Assembly: GCA_963514095.1 (NCBI GenBank)
Contig: OY741272.1
Location: forward strand, 28,469,188-28,533,187
Reading direction: 5' to 3'
Length of the DNA stretch: 64,000 nt
DNA from: Eutrigla gurnardus
Taxonomy: Eukaryota; Chordata; Actinopteri; Perciformes; Triglidae
This document shows positions 1-13,000 of this stretch, in pieces; within the stretch, counting starts at the first letter, position 1, and each line of letters opens with the position of its first letter. Position numbers and translations under genes: made by a program. The notes under the pieces were generated by a model. That model saw only the letters and a program-made list of their open reading frames with translations, was not told where the DNA came from and did not search any database.

Positions 1-201
1 GTCACTGCTCACTTCATACTCACCGTCACACACTCGCTAACTATAGTACATCAGTGGAAACCCTGACAGATTCTAGCAGGCAGACACACAGCTGACAACT
101 TCGCTTCACAGCTAATTTACCTGATTTGGCGGAGACTACCTAGAATGCCTGTCTAGCTTCATGCTGCGGCTAAATTAACGTTAAATGAAGCACATCAGTA
201 C

Positions 202-3200
202 CTACGACCTGGAGGCTTTCAGCAGGGAGTCTTTGGACGGCTGCGGCGACCGCCTCTGCCAGCTTGGGGCTCTGGATCACATGCAGGAGCTCGTTGAGGA
301 GAAGGTAGATCCTCAACCCCTCCACTCCCGCCGGCTTTTCGCCGAGGGAAGGAAGCAAGTGCAGGACAGCAGCCTCAACCTGTCAAGAACAACGTAAAAC
401 CCACAAGGAGCATTGCTTAAAGGTTTTGAAAGTAATCTATTCATCGACCACATTTCAGTTTTCATACCTCTGTCAAAACGTTCTCCTTCTTCGCCAGTTT
501 CTCGAAAGCAGTTTGTGCAAGTGACAAGTCCAAGCCGGAGTACTTTGAGGAGGTCTGGAAATGTCTGTCTTTGCTGCGGAGACACAATTTTGAAAATGTG
601 ACGTGATGCGCGACAGACGAAGGAGTGAAAACGAGTGCACAGACGGCGTTTACCTTCGGTCAAGGAGCATCCGATTCATACGGGATGCAGAGGAAAACGT
701 CCTGCGGATTTCCCTGTGTGGTGGCGAGTCCGCGTTAAAGGAGATTGGTGATATTCAACAAAACCAGTTATGATAGAATACCTGCTGCAGCGTTATACTC
801 ACCCTTTGATCTTCTTCCATGGTTTTGAATCACATTTAGAGAGCCATCGGTCAATCATATCATTGATAGAGTCGTTGTTTGGCTCCTCGTGAACATCCTG
901 TGACAGGAACGACAAAGGGTTTGGTCTTGATGATTGGGGTAACCCCCCCACAAATGTGGCCTGTATTGTGTGTATTTCTGTGCATTTGTGTTGTTACCTG
1001 GACAGACGTGCACGTTGCAAATGAACAGTTTCTTCCAGCGTAGATGTTTCTAATATTGAGATCGTCAGGTGCGTCTAGAATAATAACAGAAATACGTTGG
1101 CTGTTTGCCATGGAAACCGAGCCATTTTAAATATGCCACACCTACGTCTTTGACCACCTCAAGCAATTCCTTGTTAGTCTCATAGTGTAAAAGTGCATTC
1201 AGAGCAAAGGCAAAATTACTTTTTTGTGCGGCGCTATTACAAAGAAAATCAATGCAAAGATGCGAATTGACGCAAATTCACGATGGGCAGCTGTTTAAAA
1301 TATTTTGATGCGAAAGCCTATCAGTGTTGAGATACTCCTCCTGTCATTGCTGAATCAGAACAGGAGGCAAAACCTATTGTAGTGGTCTGTGGTCCCCCAG
1401 AGGTCTAGATAGTAGCTCACATTAGTCCAGAGACCAGACCAGACTATGTGGAGGAACCAGAGACTGTCTGTGGTCCCCCAGAGGTCTAGATAGTAGCTCA
1501 CATGAGTCCAGAGACCAGACCAGACTATGTGGAGGAACCAGAGACTGTCTGTGGTCCCCCAGAGGTCTAGATAGTAGCTCACATTAGTCCAGAGACCAGA
1601 CCAGACTATGTGGAGGAAGTCTGTGGTCCAAACAACAAGGTCTCTGCTGTATTTATGTCTAGATGACCTTATTTGGAGTGTTGATGGAGCAGCTACAATG
1701 TTAGCGTAACCTAGCACCCATCAACCAGACTCCATTCAGAAAACAAGCATTTTAAAAGTTGTTGGCTTGTGGTCTTGCAGACAGACCTAACAAAGCATGA
1801 CTTCTGAGTTTTTACAGAACATCGTCATTATGTAGTTATTTAGGCATCCTTTTTTTATCTGTTTGCTGCAATTAAATCACGACAAAATTGCAAATTTTGG
1901 GATCATACAGCTTTAGTAAACCAGCCAACGTGTGTCTTTCTCTGAACCCAGATAGGACGTTGTTTGGTTTCCCGGTGTATCTGGGACATCACAACATGTA
2001 CAAAGCAGCAATATCTGACCTTTTTTGGCTAGAATCAATTCGGTTTAGTAATGTGAGTTACCTGGTGGAAGCTGCACAGGCAGCGGCACGGACGGGTGAC
2101 CCTCCTGCCGGCGTCCCAGCTGCCCCTGCTCCCCACGCCCAAAGGAGTAGACCCTCCTTGAGTCCGTCAACACTAACGTGTGATGTCTGATTGAGAAAGC
2201 AATGTAACACAAACACTATTTTAATGTCAACGGAGATGCTTTCTGCATGCAACCGCACTTCAAAAAAGCTGATAATTGTACCATACCGTCCACACGCGAC
2301 CTCTGTGACCTTTGCCCCCCAGAGCTCCGCGACGAGCCGAGGTCGCAGTTCATCACTGAACGAGTTGTGTCCGAGCTGTCCATATTGACCGGAGCCGAAC
2401 GTAAACACTGCACCGTTCTGAGGAAGCAACCAGACAACCAGAGTTTATAGCGCCACTTTTGTTTGTTGTTACTTATAAGCACATCTGTGGTGATCCAAGA
2501 AGTTAGTACATGATATCATTTTCTCACAAAAAGCATTTGTTAATAAACTTTTTGAAATCTTGCCCCTGCTCCCATCTGATTTTCAGTGTCGGTGTACATT
2601 AAATATATTAAAAAACGTATATTTGATTGACTGATAATGAAATGTTTGGGATTTTTGGTTTAGCTGACACACAATTGCTCTGGTTAATCCAACAATTCCT
2701 GTTGAATTTGGCAGACAGATACATCCCGTCATCAGCGTCATCTGATCAGAATTAGAGAGAGTATTTAGAAGGAATATCAGCTGATCAGTTGCTGCACTCA
2801 CGCCCGTAACCTGATCAAAAGGCGGCAATAAACTTCAGCAAAGCCAACAGAAAATGAAATAAAATACATTAACAACACAACACATCCAAACAGGATTGAT
2901 ATAAAACTTCCAACGTCAATTTGAGGGGGGGTTTCTATCAAAAGCAAAACTACACAAAACTGACAATCCAACTATAAACTATCAGCTTTTTAAGGCAACA
3001 AATTATGGCAAAACTGAGTCTCTATCACTACATCACTGTTCACCTCAACACATCACATCAATACAGCGTCATAGAAAGAGCAGCGTCTGGATTTATGCCG
3101 GTGTTGAAAGTCACACCGTAGAGATTTCTAAATACGCCGGTGTACCGTTAAACCACCGGAGCGGATCAGGTTTCACTGCAAGAGTGTTAAACTCACCTTT

Positions 3201-4909
3201 GTCACAATGGCGGTGTGATCCATCCCACAGGAAATGTGAATCGTTTTCTTCATGTTGAGACAATGAACAAGAGTTGGTGCAAGTCTGTCTGTACAAAATA
3301 AAATTGACATTCAGGTTTACATGTCAGAAGTAGCATATATTTTAATATGTGTTTTTTTTGTTTAACCTGTTGTGTCCCCGAGGCCGAGCTGCCCACGGTG
3401 GTTTCTGCCCCAGCCGAACACAGCTCCGGAGACGGAGAGGGCGAAGCTCTGCCCTCCCCCGGCGGCGATCTGGACCAGGGGGACCGCCGACAGAGATCGG
3501 AGGTGTTGGGGGGAACCCCTGGAGGCCTGGCCCCATGTGTACACCTGACCATCTGTGGAGAAAAAACACAAATTTTGCAAATAACTTTGGAATAATTTTG
3601 AACCGCTTTATAAATAGATTTTATAAATAGTTTATTATTATAATTATTGTTATCTTGTACTTTCAGCAACTATTGGACTTTGAGTCAACTTTTTCTGTCC
3701 CGTCTTTTTTTACCACCCAGTCAACACACAAAAAGTGCTGTTGCCATCTTTGCAACCAGTGAAGGAAGTAACCATATTTGGACTGTGAAGGACCAACAGG
3801 TGGATCTGATGAACAGCACGCTTATTGGATCTGCATTCATGTGGATTCTGGTGTGAGCTTCATGAATAAAGTCCAACTTGACAGCTAAGTGTTAAAGTCG
3901 TATTAGTAGCTAACTAGCATTGGTAGTGTGGTAGCGACCTGTCAATCAGCAGGTAAGCCCCGCCCCCCCCTAAAGCATCCCCTGCTTTCTGGTCTGTTGG
4001 ACTCTAAATGGACCATAATGTACTAAATGAACATCATGCTGGATTGAAGAAGACTTGAAACTAGAGATTGAGACCATAAACTCATGTTTACAATGTTTAC
4101 TGAGATAATACATCAAGAGAGAAGTAGGACCATTTTCTCATAGACTTCTATACAACCAGAGAGGAGTCGCCCCCTGGTGGCCAGCAGAGAGAATGCAAGT
4201 TTATGGCACTTCAGCAGTTGGCTTCACTTTTCAGAACTGGAGGTTGCTACCTGGTTGAAATGGACTGAATTCATTGTATTGCCTGTAACTCCGACGTATA
4301 GGAATATTTTAGCACTTTCCGTATTAAGTCTGGATTAAGTTTATACGGTACCTTTGGTGAGGGCCACTGAATGCTGGTTCCCACAAGCAACCTGAGAGAC
4401 GGCTATGTTACGCAAACCTTTCAGAGGCCTGAGAGAAAAAAAGAAAACAGGAAAGAGCAGAGCTCAATAATCAGAGCTGACACCAATGTGAATACAGGAC
4501 ATTTGGTTCTTCCTTACCTAAAAACGTTAGGGCGAGTTGTGTCCAGGTAGAGAACTTTTCCACTCTCAGACAGCAGCGTGAACACGTCATCACCATCATC
4601 ATCATCATAATCATCACCACCACCACCACAACACACAGCCTGAATCTTCTCTCTGCATTCTGACACAACACAGCAGGTTATAGCGCACACAGAGACATGT
4701 TTGTAAGAAATGAGAGAGAAGAAAACACAACACCGATGCTCACTGTTGTTCCCTCCGACTCTCGTCCCGTCGTCCCTCTCGTTTTTGCTCACGACGCGCG
4801 CGTCTCCGTCCCCTGTGACGATGGCGAGCGCGCTGCGACCCGCGGACAGACCCGTCACGCGCAAACCGGGGTTTAAAAGGCGAACTCCGTCCGCTCCCCA
4901 CGACAACAT
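202..4909 (-). CDS. Small HERC-type E3 ubiquitin ligase, copy A (5' part; runs off left edge)
   Basis: Multi-exon gene read from right to left. Visible coding exons: 4909-4744, 4659-4518, 4428-4352, 3552-3367, 3288-3197, 2417-2287, 2186-2062, 1074-998, 897-803, 713-654, 573-468 and 379-202. All junctions have AG/GT borders and keep phase, giving about 478 residues with no stop. The start ATG at 4909 opens with MLSWGADG, aligned with copy B. RCC1 blades are recognisable from motifs such as QVACGNQHS, VFGWGRNHRGQLGLG, FGSGQYGQLGH and ACGRHHTL. The following exons (HFQTSSKYSGLDLSLA; GLRIYLLLNELLHV) match the linker between propeller and HECT in HERC3/5/6-type proteins. The HECT domain lies outside the window. 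Family role (known): the RCC1 propeller binds partners and the HECT domain transfers ubiquitin or ISG15-like modifiers through a cysteine. Oddities: a 12-residue deletion in one blade relative to copy B, and an acidic Asp/Gly tract near the N-terminus. I cannot tell HERC3-like from HERC5/6-like here. Confidence 0.88.
1381..1990 (-). mobile_element. Interspersed element with 81-bp internal repeats (HERC copy A intron)
   Basis: Three tandem units of about 81 bp (landmark GGTCTAGATAGTAGCTCACAT) at 1381-1625, then unique element body with CAACCAGACTCCATTCAGAAAA and AGCATGACTTCTGAG. The far end, CCCGGTGTATCTGGGA, is near 1969-1985. The same element occurs in the intron between equivalent exons of copy B in the opposite orientation. 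It opens spurious reading frames because 81 is divisible by three. Confidence 0.6.
3742..4262 (-). mobile_element. Copy of the 70-bp-repeat host element, single internal unit
   Basis: About 520 bp in an intron of HERC copy A. It contains the conserved body of the family (CTAGCATTGGTAG, GTCAATCAGCAGGTAAG, TGAGATAATACATCAAG) and one 70-bp unit at about 4130-4195 with CGCCCCCTGGTGGCC. It is useful as the minimal form of the element whose internal unit is expanded elsewhere. It has no coding capacity and I could not define terminal repeats, so the class is unknown. Confidence 0.6.
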
Positions 4910-4959
4910 CTCGGCAAAGAGTCCTGCAGGTCCGCCGGCTGCGCTTTATGTCTCAGCCA

Positions 4960-5108
4960 GAAACGAAACTCCCATTTGACTCATGACGCAGAAGTCAGCT
5001 GTGATCAGGAAAACAAAACTTAACATAAACACATGAACCGTGATGAAACGAAACTAAAACGCCCAGCGAGGCGGAGGGAGGAGGAGGAAAGGAAAAACGA
5101 AAGTGAAT
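4960..5108 (-). promoter_or_regulatory. IRF/ISRE-like motif cluster upstream of HERC copy A
   Basis: Three GAAAC/GAAAG-type motifs lie within 200 bp upstream of the ATG: GAAACGAAACT at 4960-4970, the same 11-mer at 5045-5055, and ACGAAAGTGAAT at 5097-5108. In gene sense they read AGTTTCGTTTC. They contain the IRF half-site AANNGAAA but with one base fewer between GAAA cores than a canonical ISRE. The function is inferred. The 70-bp repeat array begins immediately beyond (5124). Confidence 0.45.
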
Positions 5109-5123
5109 CTGCTGATTTTACAG

Positions 5124-6395
5124 TCCTACTTCTCTCTGCTGGCCACCAGGGGGCGACTCCTCTCTGGTTGTATAGAAGTCTATGAGAAAATGGTCCTACT
5201 TCTCTCTGCTGGCCACCAGGGGGCGACTCCTCTCTGGTTGTATAGAAGTCAATGAGAAAATGGTCCTACTTCTCTCTGCTGGCCACCAGGGGGCGACTCC
5301 TCTCTGGTTGTATAGAAGTCTATGAGAAAATGGTCCTACTTCTCTCTACTGGCCACCAGGGGGCGACTCCTCTCTGGTTGTATAGAAGTCTATGAGAAAA
5401 TGGTCCTACTTCTCTCTGCTGGCCACAAGGGGGCGACTCCTCTCTGGTTGTATAGAAGTCTATGAGAAAATGGTCCTACTTCTCTCTGCTGGCCACCAGG
5501 GGGCGACTCCTCTCTGGTTGTATAGAAGTCTATGAGAAAATGGTCCTACTTCTCTCTGCTGGCCACCAGGGGGCGACTCCTCTCTGGTTGTATAGAAGTC
5601 TATGAGAAAATGGTCCTACTTCTCTCTGCTGGCCACCAGGGGGCGACTCCTCTCTGGTTGTATAGAAGTCTACTAGAAAATGGTCCTACTTCTCTCTGCT
5701 GGCCACCAGGGGGCGACTCCTCTCTGGTTGTATAGAAGTCTATGAGAAAATGGTCCTACTTCTCTCTGCTGGCCACCAGGGGGCGACTCCTCTCTGGTTG
5801 TATAGAAGTCTATGAGAAAATGGTCCTACTTCTCTCTGCTGGCCACCAGGGGGCGACTCCTCTCTGGTTGTATAGAAGTCTATGAGAAAATGGTCCTACT
5901 TCTCTCTGCTGGCCACCAGGGGGCGACTCCTCTCTGGTTGTATAGAAGTCTATGAGAAAATGGTCCTACTTCTCTCTGCTGGCCACCAGGGGGCGACTCC
6001 TCTCTGGTTGTATAGAAGTCTACTAGAAAATGGTCCTACTTCTCTCTGCTGGCCACCAGGGGGCGACTCCTCTCTGGTTGTATAGAAGTCTATGAGAAAA
6101 TGGTCCTACTTCTCTCTGCTGGCCACCAGGGGGCGACTCCTCTCTGGTTGTATAGAAGTCTATGAGAAAATGGTCCTATTTCTCTCTGCTGGCCACCAGG
6201 GGGCGACTCCTCTCTGGTTGTATAGAAGTCTATGAGAAAATGGTCCTACTTCTCTCTGCTGGCCACGAGGGGGCGACTCCTCTCTGGTTGTATAAAAGTC
6301 TATGAGAAAATGGTGTTACTTCTCTCTGCTGGCCACCAGGGGGCGACTCCTCTCTGGTTGTATAGTCTATGAGAAAATGGTCCTACTTCTCTCTT
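5124..6395 (+). repeat. 70-bp tandem array, about 18 copies (CTCF-like motif forward)
   Basis: Near-identical, gapless 70-bp units with the landmark GGCCACCAGGGGGCG and the spacer TTGTATAGAAGTCTATGAGA. A variant unit (TACTAGAAAA) recurs 350 bp apart (about 5670 and 6020), showing a five-unit higher-order repeat. The array lies between the 5' end of HERC copy A and the 3' end of copy B, followed by a truncated tail of the host element to about 6525. Confidence 0.9.
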
Positions 6396-6525
6396 GATAT
6401 ATTATCTCAGTAAACATTGTTAACATGAGTTTATGGTCTCAATCTCTAGTTTGGATGCTTTAGGGGGCGGGACTTACCTGCTGATTGACAGGTCCATTTA
6501 GAGTCCACCAGACCAGAAATTATAA

Positions 6526-7069
6526 AAAAATATCCTTATTATAATTTGTTTGATATTATTCAAATCAGTAATGTTTTCTTTTTGTAAATCTTTGTATAGA
6601 AATTTAAACCTCATTTACTTCAATAAGTAATGACGGCGTCCAGGATCCTGTTTTATAAGTTAATTCACCTTAATCGCAAAAAATATCTTCTTACCTTAAA
6701 AGTCAGTATAGAGGACTAGTATGTTTTTTTTCTGTATGCCATTTATTTTCAAAAAGAACATGTTTTGTTTAACTTGGTCCCAAAAGAAAATCTCTGTAAA
6801 ATCACTCAACATATGCAGTATATTTGTAGCATCCATCATCATCATTTTCTTGAAGAAATTTAAACCCGTCACGTTTGCTAACATATATGCTAGCAGCAGC
6901 TACAGAGGCTGATCCTTGGTTTCTTGCTCTATTAAAAAGTAAATGTAGTGGCACTGTATTGTAATCAACCCAAAACTACCAAAGAGGAACAAAAGAGCTG
7001 AACCAGCTGGACCGCAGCAAAGCATGACAATGTTCCTGATGGTTACTTAAAAAATGTGGAGTCCTCTGT
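6526..7069. other. Intergenic AT-rich sequence downstream of HERC copy B
   Basis: About 540 bp between the repeat element and the stop codon of HERC copy B. It presumably contains that gene's 3' UTR. I see no further ORF or RNA gene; a TTTATT (AATAAA on the minus strand) lies near 6723-6750 but is not compelling. Confidence 0.3.
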
Positions 7070-10000
7070 TCACTTGTAGATTCTTCTATCGTTGCTCAGG
7101 GCCTCCATCAGCTTGGTCTGCATGACCTCCTTGGTGGAGTACAAGGGCAGCTCCAGGGTTGAGTAGCAAGTATGTGACTGAGGGTAGTATCGGTCGTAGG
7201 AGAGGTCCTTGACCTCGAGGACTTTGACTGTCATCTTGATATGATCCGTGCCGGCGATAGGCAGCCTTTCAAAACCAGTCACAAACCCTGGTGAAGGGGG
7301 AAAAGTGGGAATCAGTGAGTTGCTTGACCTGTCATTTGTTTTTTTGTGACATCCTAAAAGGCGCGTGCACAGCAGACTAAACGCAAATGTCCCACACAAC
7401 ACAATTGTATATAAACTCAAAGACGCGACTTCGGGTCGGGCGCATTTTGGGCTTTTTGTGTGTGATTTTACGACCACTGGGATAATGTTGTGAAACGGAT
7501 TTCCACGTTAGGTTTAGCCAACAAAAAACACTCTGGTTGGTCGTTGATAAGTAAAATAGAGTGTAGCATATTCACGCGGATGCAGTCACTACAGACTACA
7601 TGGCGTGAAATGACACTTAAAAAAGCAAGAAAGGCAGTCTTATTGCATGACTTATAAATACGGCAATTGGCAAAAGTGGGCCGACAGAACAGTAGATGTG
7701 AAAACACTCATAAACCCTCTAGATCTAAATATATGAATAATACAATAGTGATATAATATAATAACATATATAGAAAGTCTGAGCATAAAAATAATACATT
7801 GTAATAATCTGGTCCAATACTTACAAAGGAAAGCTTTCTTCTGATCCTCAGTGAGTTCATCAAAGACCTCCCAAAACAGGCCTATGGTGGGATGTGATGG
7901 TGTTTTGTACACCCCCTCATAAGTTGTGTTCTAATTAGAGTGAAACAGATTGTTACAAGTACTTCTGTTACAAATCACATTCAAATTAAGCACGATGTGG
8001 GCAATGCGGATGCCATAAATGTCATATTGTGAGGCGCTCTTGTTTTAGACCGTACCCGTTTCAGTTTCTCCCAGTCATGGAAGTCTTTGCCCAGCATCAC
8101 TTCCTGCAGCTCGTTTGGTCGTAGCAGCTCCACCAGATCCTTGTCACACGCCTGGAAGAAGCCTCGCTTGAACTCCTGAAACACACCCTCCACTGATGTG
8201 TTGAAGGCGTGATTCACGTAGGCTTCCACAAACTCTTTCCTGTTTAACAGATTAAAGTTTCATGTAGCTTCATGTGCTCATCTACAAAACTTACTTGTGG
8301 TGTACCTCAAGGATCAACTCTAGGCATCATTATGTTCTCTTCTACATGCCTCCCCTTGGTCACATAATTAGTCGACATGAAGTCTTATCATTTCTATGTA
8401 GATGATACACAATTATCCTAGATATTAAAGATCGCTTTGCTCTTCTTCTCAATGGAACTTACTTATTTTGGCCTGTCACTGGCTTTTCAGGGTGCTCAGG
8501 ATCAAGGTCAACCTCCGCCCCGTCCCAGTTGATCTGTTCATCAGTTATAAGAAAGAAGAAGATTTAGAGCTTTGAGAAATGACGATAGGTACCCGAAAGA
8601 AGATGAAAGAGATACTTGAGACACATACTGAAAAGTCCATGTAGAGGTTTTCTAAGTCATCATCGCTGTAGTCTTCCAGGATGTTCAGCAGACTCCTTGA
8701 AACACAATACAAGGAATTTAACAAGTCAAAGAGGCTGTGTAATGTTTCCAGTATGTTCTGAGCAGAAATCAGCACCTGCAACCAGAAATTAGTTTGATTT
8801 AGACGTAGATTAATTTGACTCTTCTTACTCTCCAATGCACGGGCTGAACTCCATCATGTCCCCCAGGGAAGGCTTTACGCCGAGCAGCTTTTTGAACAGA
8901 GCCAGTGGGAAGGGTAAGTATATGATGGAGCGGTTGTACAAAGCCAGTCCACACAGAACCCCGAAATGGAAGTATCTCTGGTCTTCCTGTTTTGCCTGGT
9001 GTTGACGGAAGAGACAATTTATAGCAGAAAAAAATGGATACAGTAGGACCTTAAGATCTGAACTAGAAGTTTTTTTATTACAATATATTACCATCTGTGA
9101 TTTCTGGGTTCAAAAGTTATCTTTCTATGAGAAAGAAAGGTATATGTTTGTTTCACATAGCTCTGGTGTTATTCAATGTTGTTTTAATATGAAGCACTTA
9201 TTAAGTAGACCTATCAAACATCTGCAGGAAAAGAATATGAATTTCACTAGTAGTAGTAGTAGTTGTAGAAATGTTGGTTAGAAGCACTTTGGGTGAACTT
9301 CTTCACGGAGCTTCAAAAGAAAACACAGGTTCTTTCTCAGAACCTTTCATTAAAGGTTCCTCAGAGTTTCCTTGAAGAACCTCTATATGTCTCTCAAGGA
9401 TCTTGTTGTTTCACCAGTGTGGAAATACATTTTGACGTATACGGTGATGTGAGGAAAGAACCAATAAAGAATACGTCTAACTTTACGTTTACATTCTTGT
9501 ACGAGGATCTAAAGTCTTACTTCGGAGGGGAACCACGCCAGTGTTTTGACGTCGTTGAAGATGAACATCCCAGATTCAGCTGACACCATCTCGTGGAACA
9601 CATCATAGAAGAAGTCTTTCATGAAGAAGTTATCAAATGTAAAGAATTTATCATAATACACCTGGAAGGCAAGAAATGTCACACATTAAGACTTCCTCAC
9701 GGAAAGTAGCTTAAACAAGAGTTACTTTGTAATAGTGCAATAATCAAATTAAAACTAGGTGCTGACCACAAGTGGAAACTTGTAGCTACTGGGATGAGCA
9801 ACAGGCAGTTGTTCAAAGGTGTCCTCCAAAACTGATGCTCGCCTCAGGTCCAGGACAAAAAGTGGGACTTCAGGCAGCTGGAGTTCGCTTCTAGAGTCGT
9901 AGAACATTGTCCATACGAGCACTGCTTCTTCCTGGAATACAGTTCAAGATATCGTTTCTCATAACGCACCAAAGCATTTCTGTCTTCGGTGTGTATCTCA

Positions 10001-13000
10001 CTCAGAGAATGTGTATTCTATCGGACTCAAATGCAGCTAATTCTCATGAGGCACAGTTCAGTCACCTTCATTAGGTCAGCATATCGATCCAAGACAAATT
10101 TCTTTGACTTCAGATCCATCAGGCTTGGAAAGCTACAAAGGAAAAGGGGACTTTCTATCTGAAAGTGGGAAAAAGCAAATACATATATGTGCAATGTAAA
10201 TATTGTAATTACCGAAAAAAAATTTAATTGTTGGAAATTGCAGGACATATTTTAATATCACAATTCATAATTCATCTGCCAGAGTGCAACAAACCCCCAT
10301 AAAATAGAGCTTGCTCATTAAATTCAGACCCCCTACAGAGTTCTAGGTCAGCTGATATTGTGAATACAATATAAAATGTACATTAGTCGTATGTCTTGTT
10401 TTATTTTTACCACGCTTTCTGCAAACATACGACAGAGCTGCAGTTCCAGATCAGCTTCTTCATCAGCTTCTACATCAGCTTCTTCAAGAGTCTGAACAAT
10501 GGCCTTAAAAACAAGTGTGTGAGAGATATATGAGAGAAGCAATGCATCGCAGTAAGAAGCCGTATTTTGCAGACTATTATATCACAGTATGAAGCAGCAG
10601 CGGTGCTAATGCCACAATAACATAGACACGTACAGTCGAGTGTTGTTTTAGGTTTACCTTGGATCCTGCCCGCATACGCCAGAGCTGCAGTTCCTCGTCA
10701 AGAAAGTCTTCATCCATCGACACACAAAAATCACTTTCCGGCAACCTTTGAGGTCCTGCAGTCCGACTGTTGGTCTTTAAAACAGAAAACAATGCATCGA
10801 AGTAAGAAGCCGTACTTCCAGGTCTTCAACATTTTCAGGCCGAGGACCCCCAAGGCCAGACCCAGTGGAGGGACCCCCAAGACCTATAGAGACCTGGTGG
10901 AGGGACCCCAAGACCTACAGAGACCCGGTGGAGGGACCCTCTATTACATGTCATATAAAACTGTGTTCCTCATTAAAGCAGCCAATAATAATGTGTAGTG
11001 CAGCCTGTAGTTCAGGTATAACAGTACTTTGTAATGTTGGATGGATACAGTGATACAATTTCTCAACATAATATTAAACAAACAGGAATATTTATATTTG
11101 CTTAATATATGTTGTATTCATGTTAAGGTGTATTTTTTGGGACATATTTACATTTTTGGAAGGAAAAAAGTTTGGGATCGACTCATTTCAGGCCCGAGGG
11201 CCGCTGACTGATACTTACGTCGTACATAAACTGGAGGACCTGCAGCAGGTTTCGGGATCCTGAGCCTCGGGGATCAGGCACCGAGTACAGGGTCACGGAG
11301 AGGAACCTCGTCCACACCTTCACGTGGGTCTCCATGATGGGGGGCGGCAGCAAAGACCACCAGTCCCCTGAAGGAGACAACATGGAGATCGGAGGACATT
11401 GATGTCAGACAGCATTTAGACAACGGAGTCGTTGGTTGGATGTGCCTTAAAGACGTGTTCCCCAAGCAGACACTGCAACCAAATTCATAACTATAAAATA
11501 AATCAGCATAAATCGTGAAAAAGGGTGAATTTGTGCACAGTCTGTCGGTAACCGCCAAATGTAAATACATTGAATGACCGTTGCAGAAAACATCCATCCA
11601 TCCATCCATTTTCTACCGCTTATCCTGTATTTAGGGTCACGGGGGCGCAGAAAACATGTAGATGATAAATAGATTTGAAAAAAAACAGGGTTTTTGATTT
11701 CATGGCTGTATAACGTAGAAACCATACCGATGACCTGGAGACCGTCAGCAGACAAGCCGAGTACAGCCGAAGCGACCGCCTCGGCGAGCTTCACGCTCCG
11801 GTCTCCACGTTTGCGTCTCTGGATCCCATGTAGGAGCTCGATGAGGAGAAGGTAGATCCTCAAGCCCTCCACCCCCACCGGGTCCTTATCGAGGGAAGGA
11901 AGCAGCTGCAGGACGGCGGCCTCCACCTTCGAAAGACAGAAATGAAAGCCTCGGATGAGTTCGAACACAACGAGAAACACATGCAGGATTATCCAGAACC
12001 CGCTAGCACGTTTCAGTTACGTACCTCTGCGAAAACATCAGCCTTCTTCAGCAGTTTCTTGAAAGCGAGTCGAGCAAGTGACAAGTCCAAGCCGGAGTAC
12101 TTCGGTGAAGTCTGGAAATGTTTATCTTTGCTAAAAACACAAAGAAAAAGACTCATGTTCATACGAGGCATGGGACGACTTCACAAATTCCATGTCACGA
12201 TTATCACAAAAGAGATGAAATAATTGTGATTCGTGATATTATCCCGATAATCATCAAAATATGCTTGAAATCTTAAAAATTGCACAAAAAAACACTGGAA
12301 GAACTTTACATTTTGTAAAAAAAAAAAAAACTTTTATTGCATCATGGATGAAAACCCTGTTTTAGTCAAAAACAATCAAATAATATTAAATATCATGATA
12401 TTTAAGATAATATGGATAAATAAAGGATGAATAAATAAACAAAAAATATATTTGTATCAGGCTCTATTTTTCACTTCCCTACCATGATAGGGACCTAGAC
12501 AGCTTTTTCGATATTATTATTATAATATTTAATTCCCGATAATGAAAAGTCACCATGATCAAATTATTATTATTTTTTTTTTCTCAAAAAGAGACACTGT
12601 GTTTACCTTTGCTCAAGGAAGCTGGCATTCATGCAGGATGCCGAGGAAAACGTCCTGCAGATTTCCCTGTAAGGATTTAACATTTTGAAATCACCACTAT
12701 TGCTGCTTTGAACCTGTGAAGTCCCAGATACGCCGGGAAAGCTGTGAATTTCACTGAGCTGTACTCACTGTATCTAGTAAGATACACATCTGCTGGTTTA
12801 CTACAGCGGTATGAACCCAAAATAAGAAATCTTGTTGTGATTTAACTCCAATAAACAGATAAAAATGAAACCGAAATAACTCCATCATGATGGTGATCAG
12901 TAAAAAGTGCTGAGTCATGCTTTGTTAGGTCTGTCTGCAAGACCACAAGATAACTACTGTTAAAACGCTGGTTTTCTGAATGGAGTCTGGTTGATGGGTG

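Noticed and set aside
1355..1717. 120-codon frame with HIVWSGLWTNVSYYLDLWG-type repeats
   Set aside because: Translation of the 81-bp internal repeat of an interspersed element; the same peptide appears in the inverted copy at 13.2 kb.
5124..6395. CRISPR-like direct repeats
   Set aside because: The 70-bp units are contiguous with no unique spacers, occur in both orientations across the window, and the genome is vertebrate.
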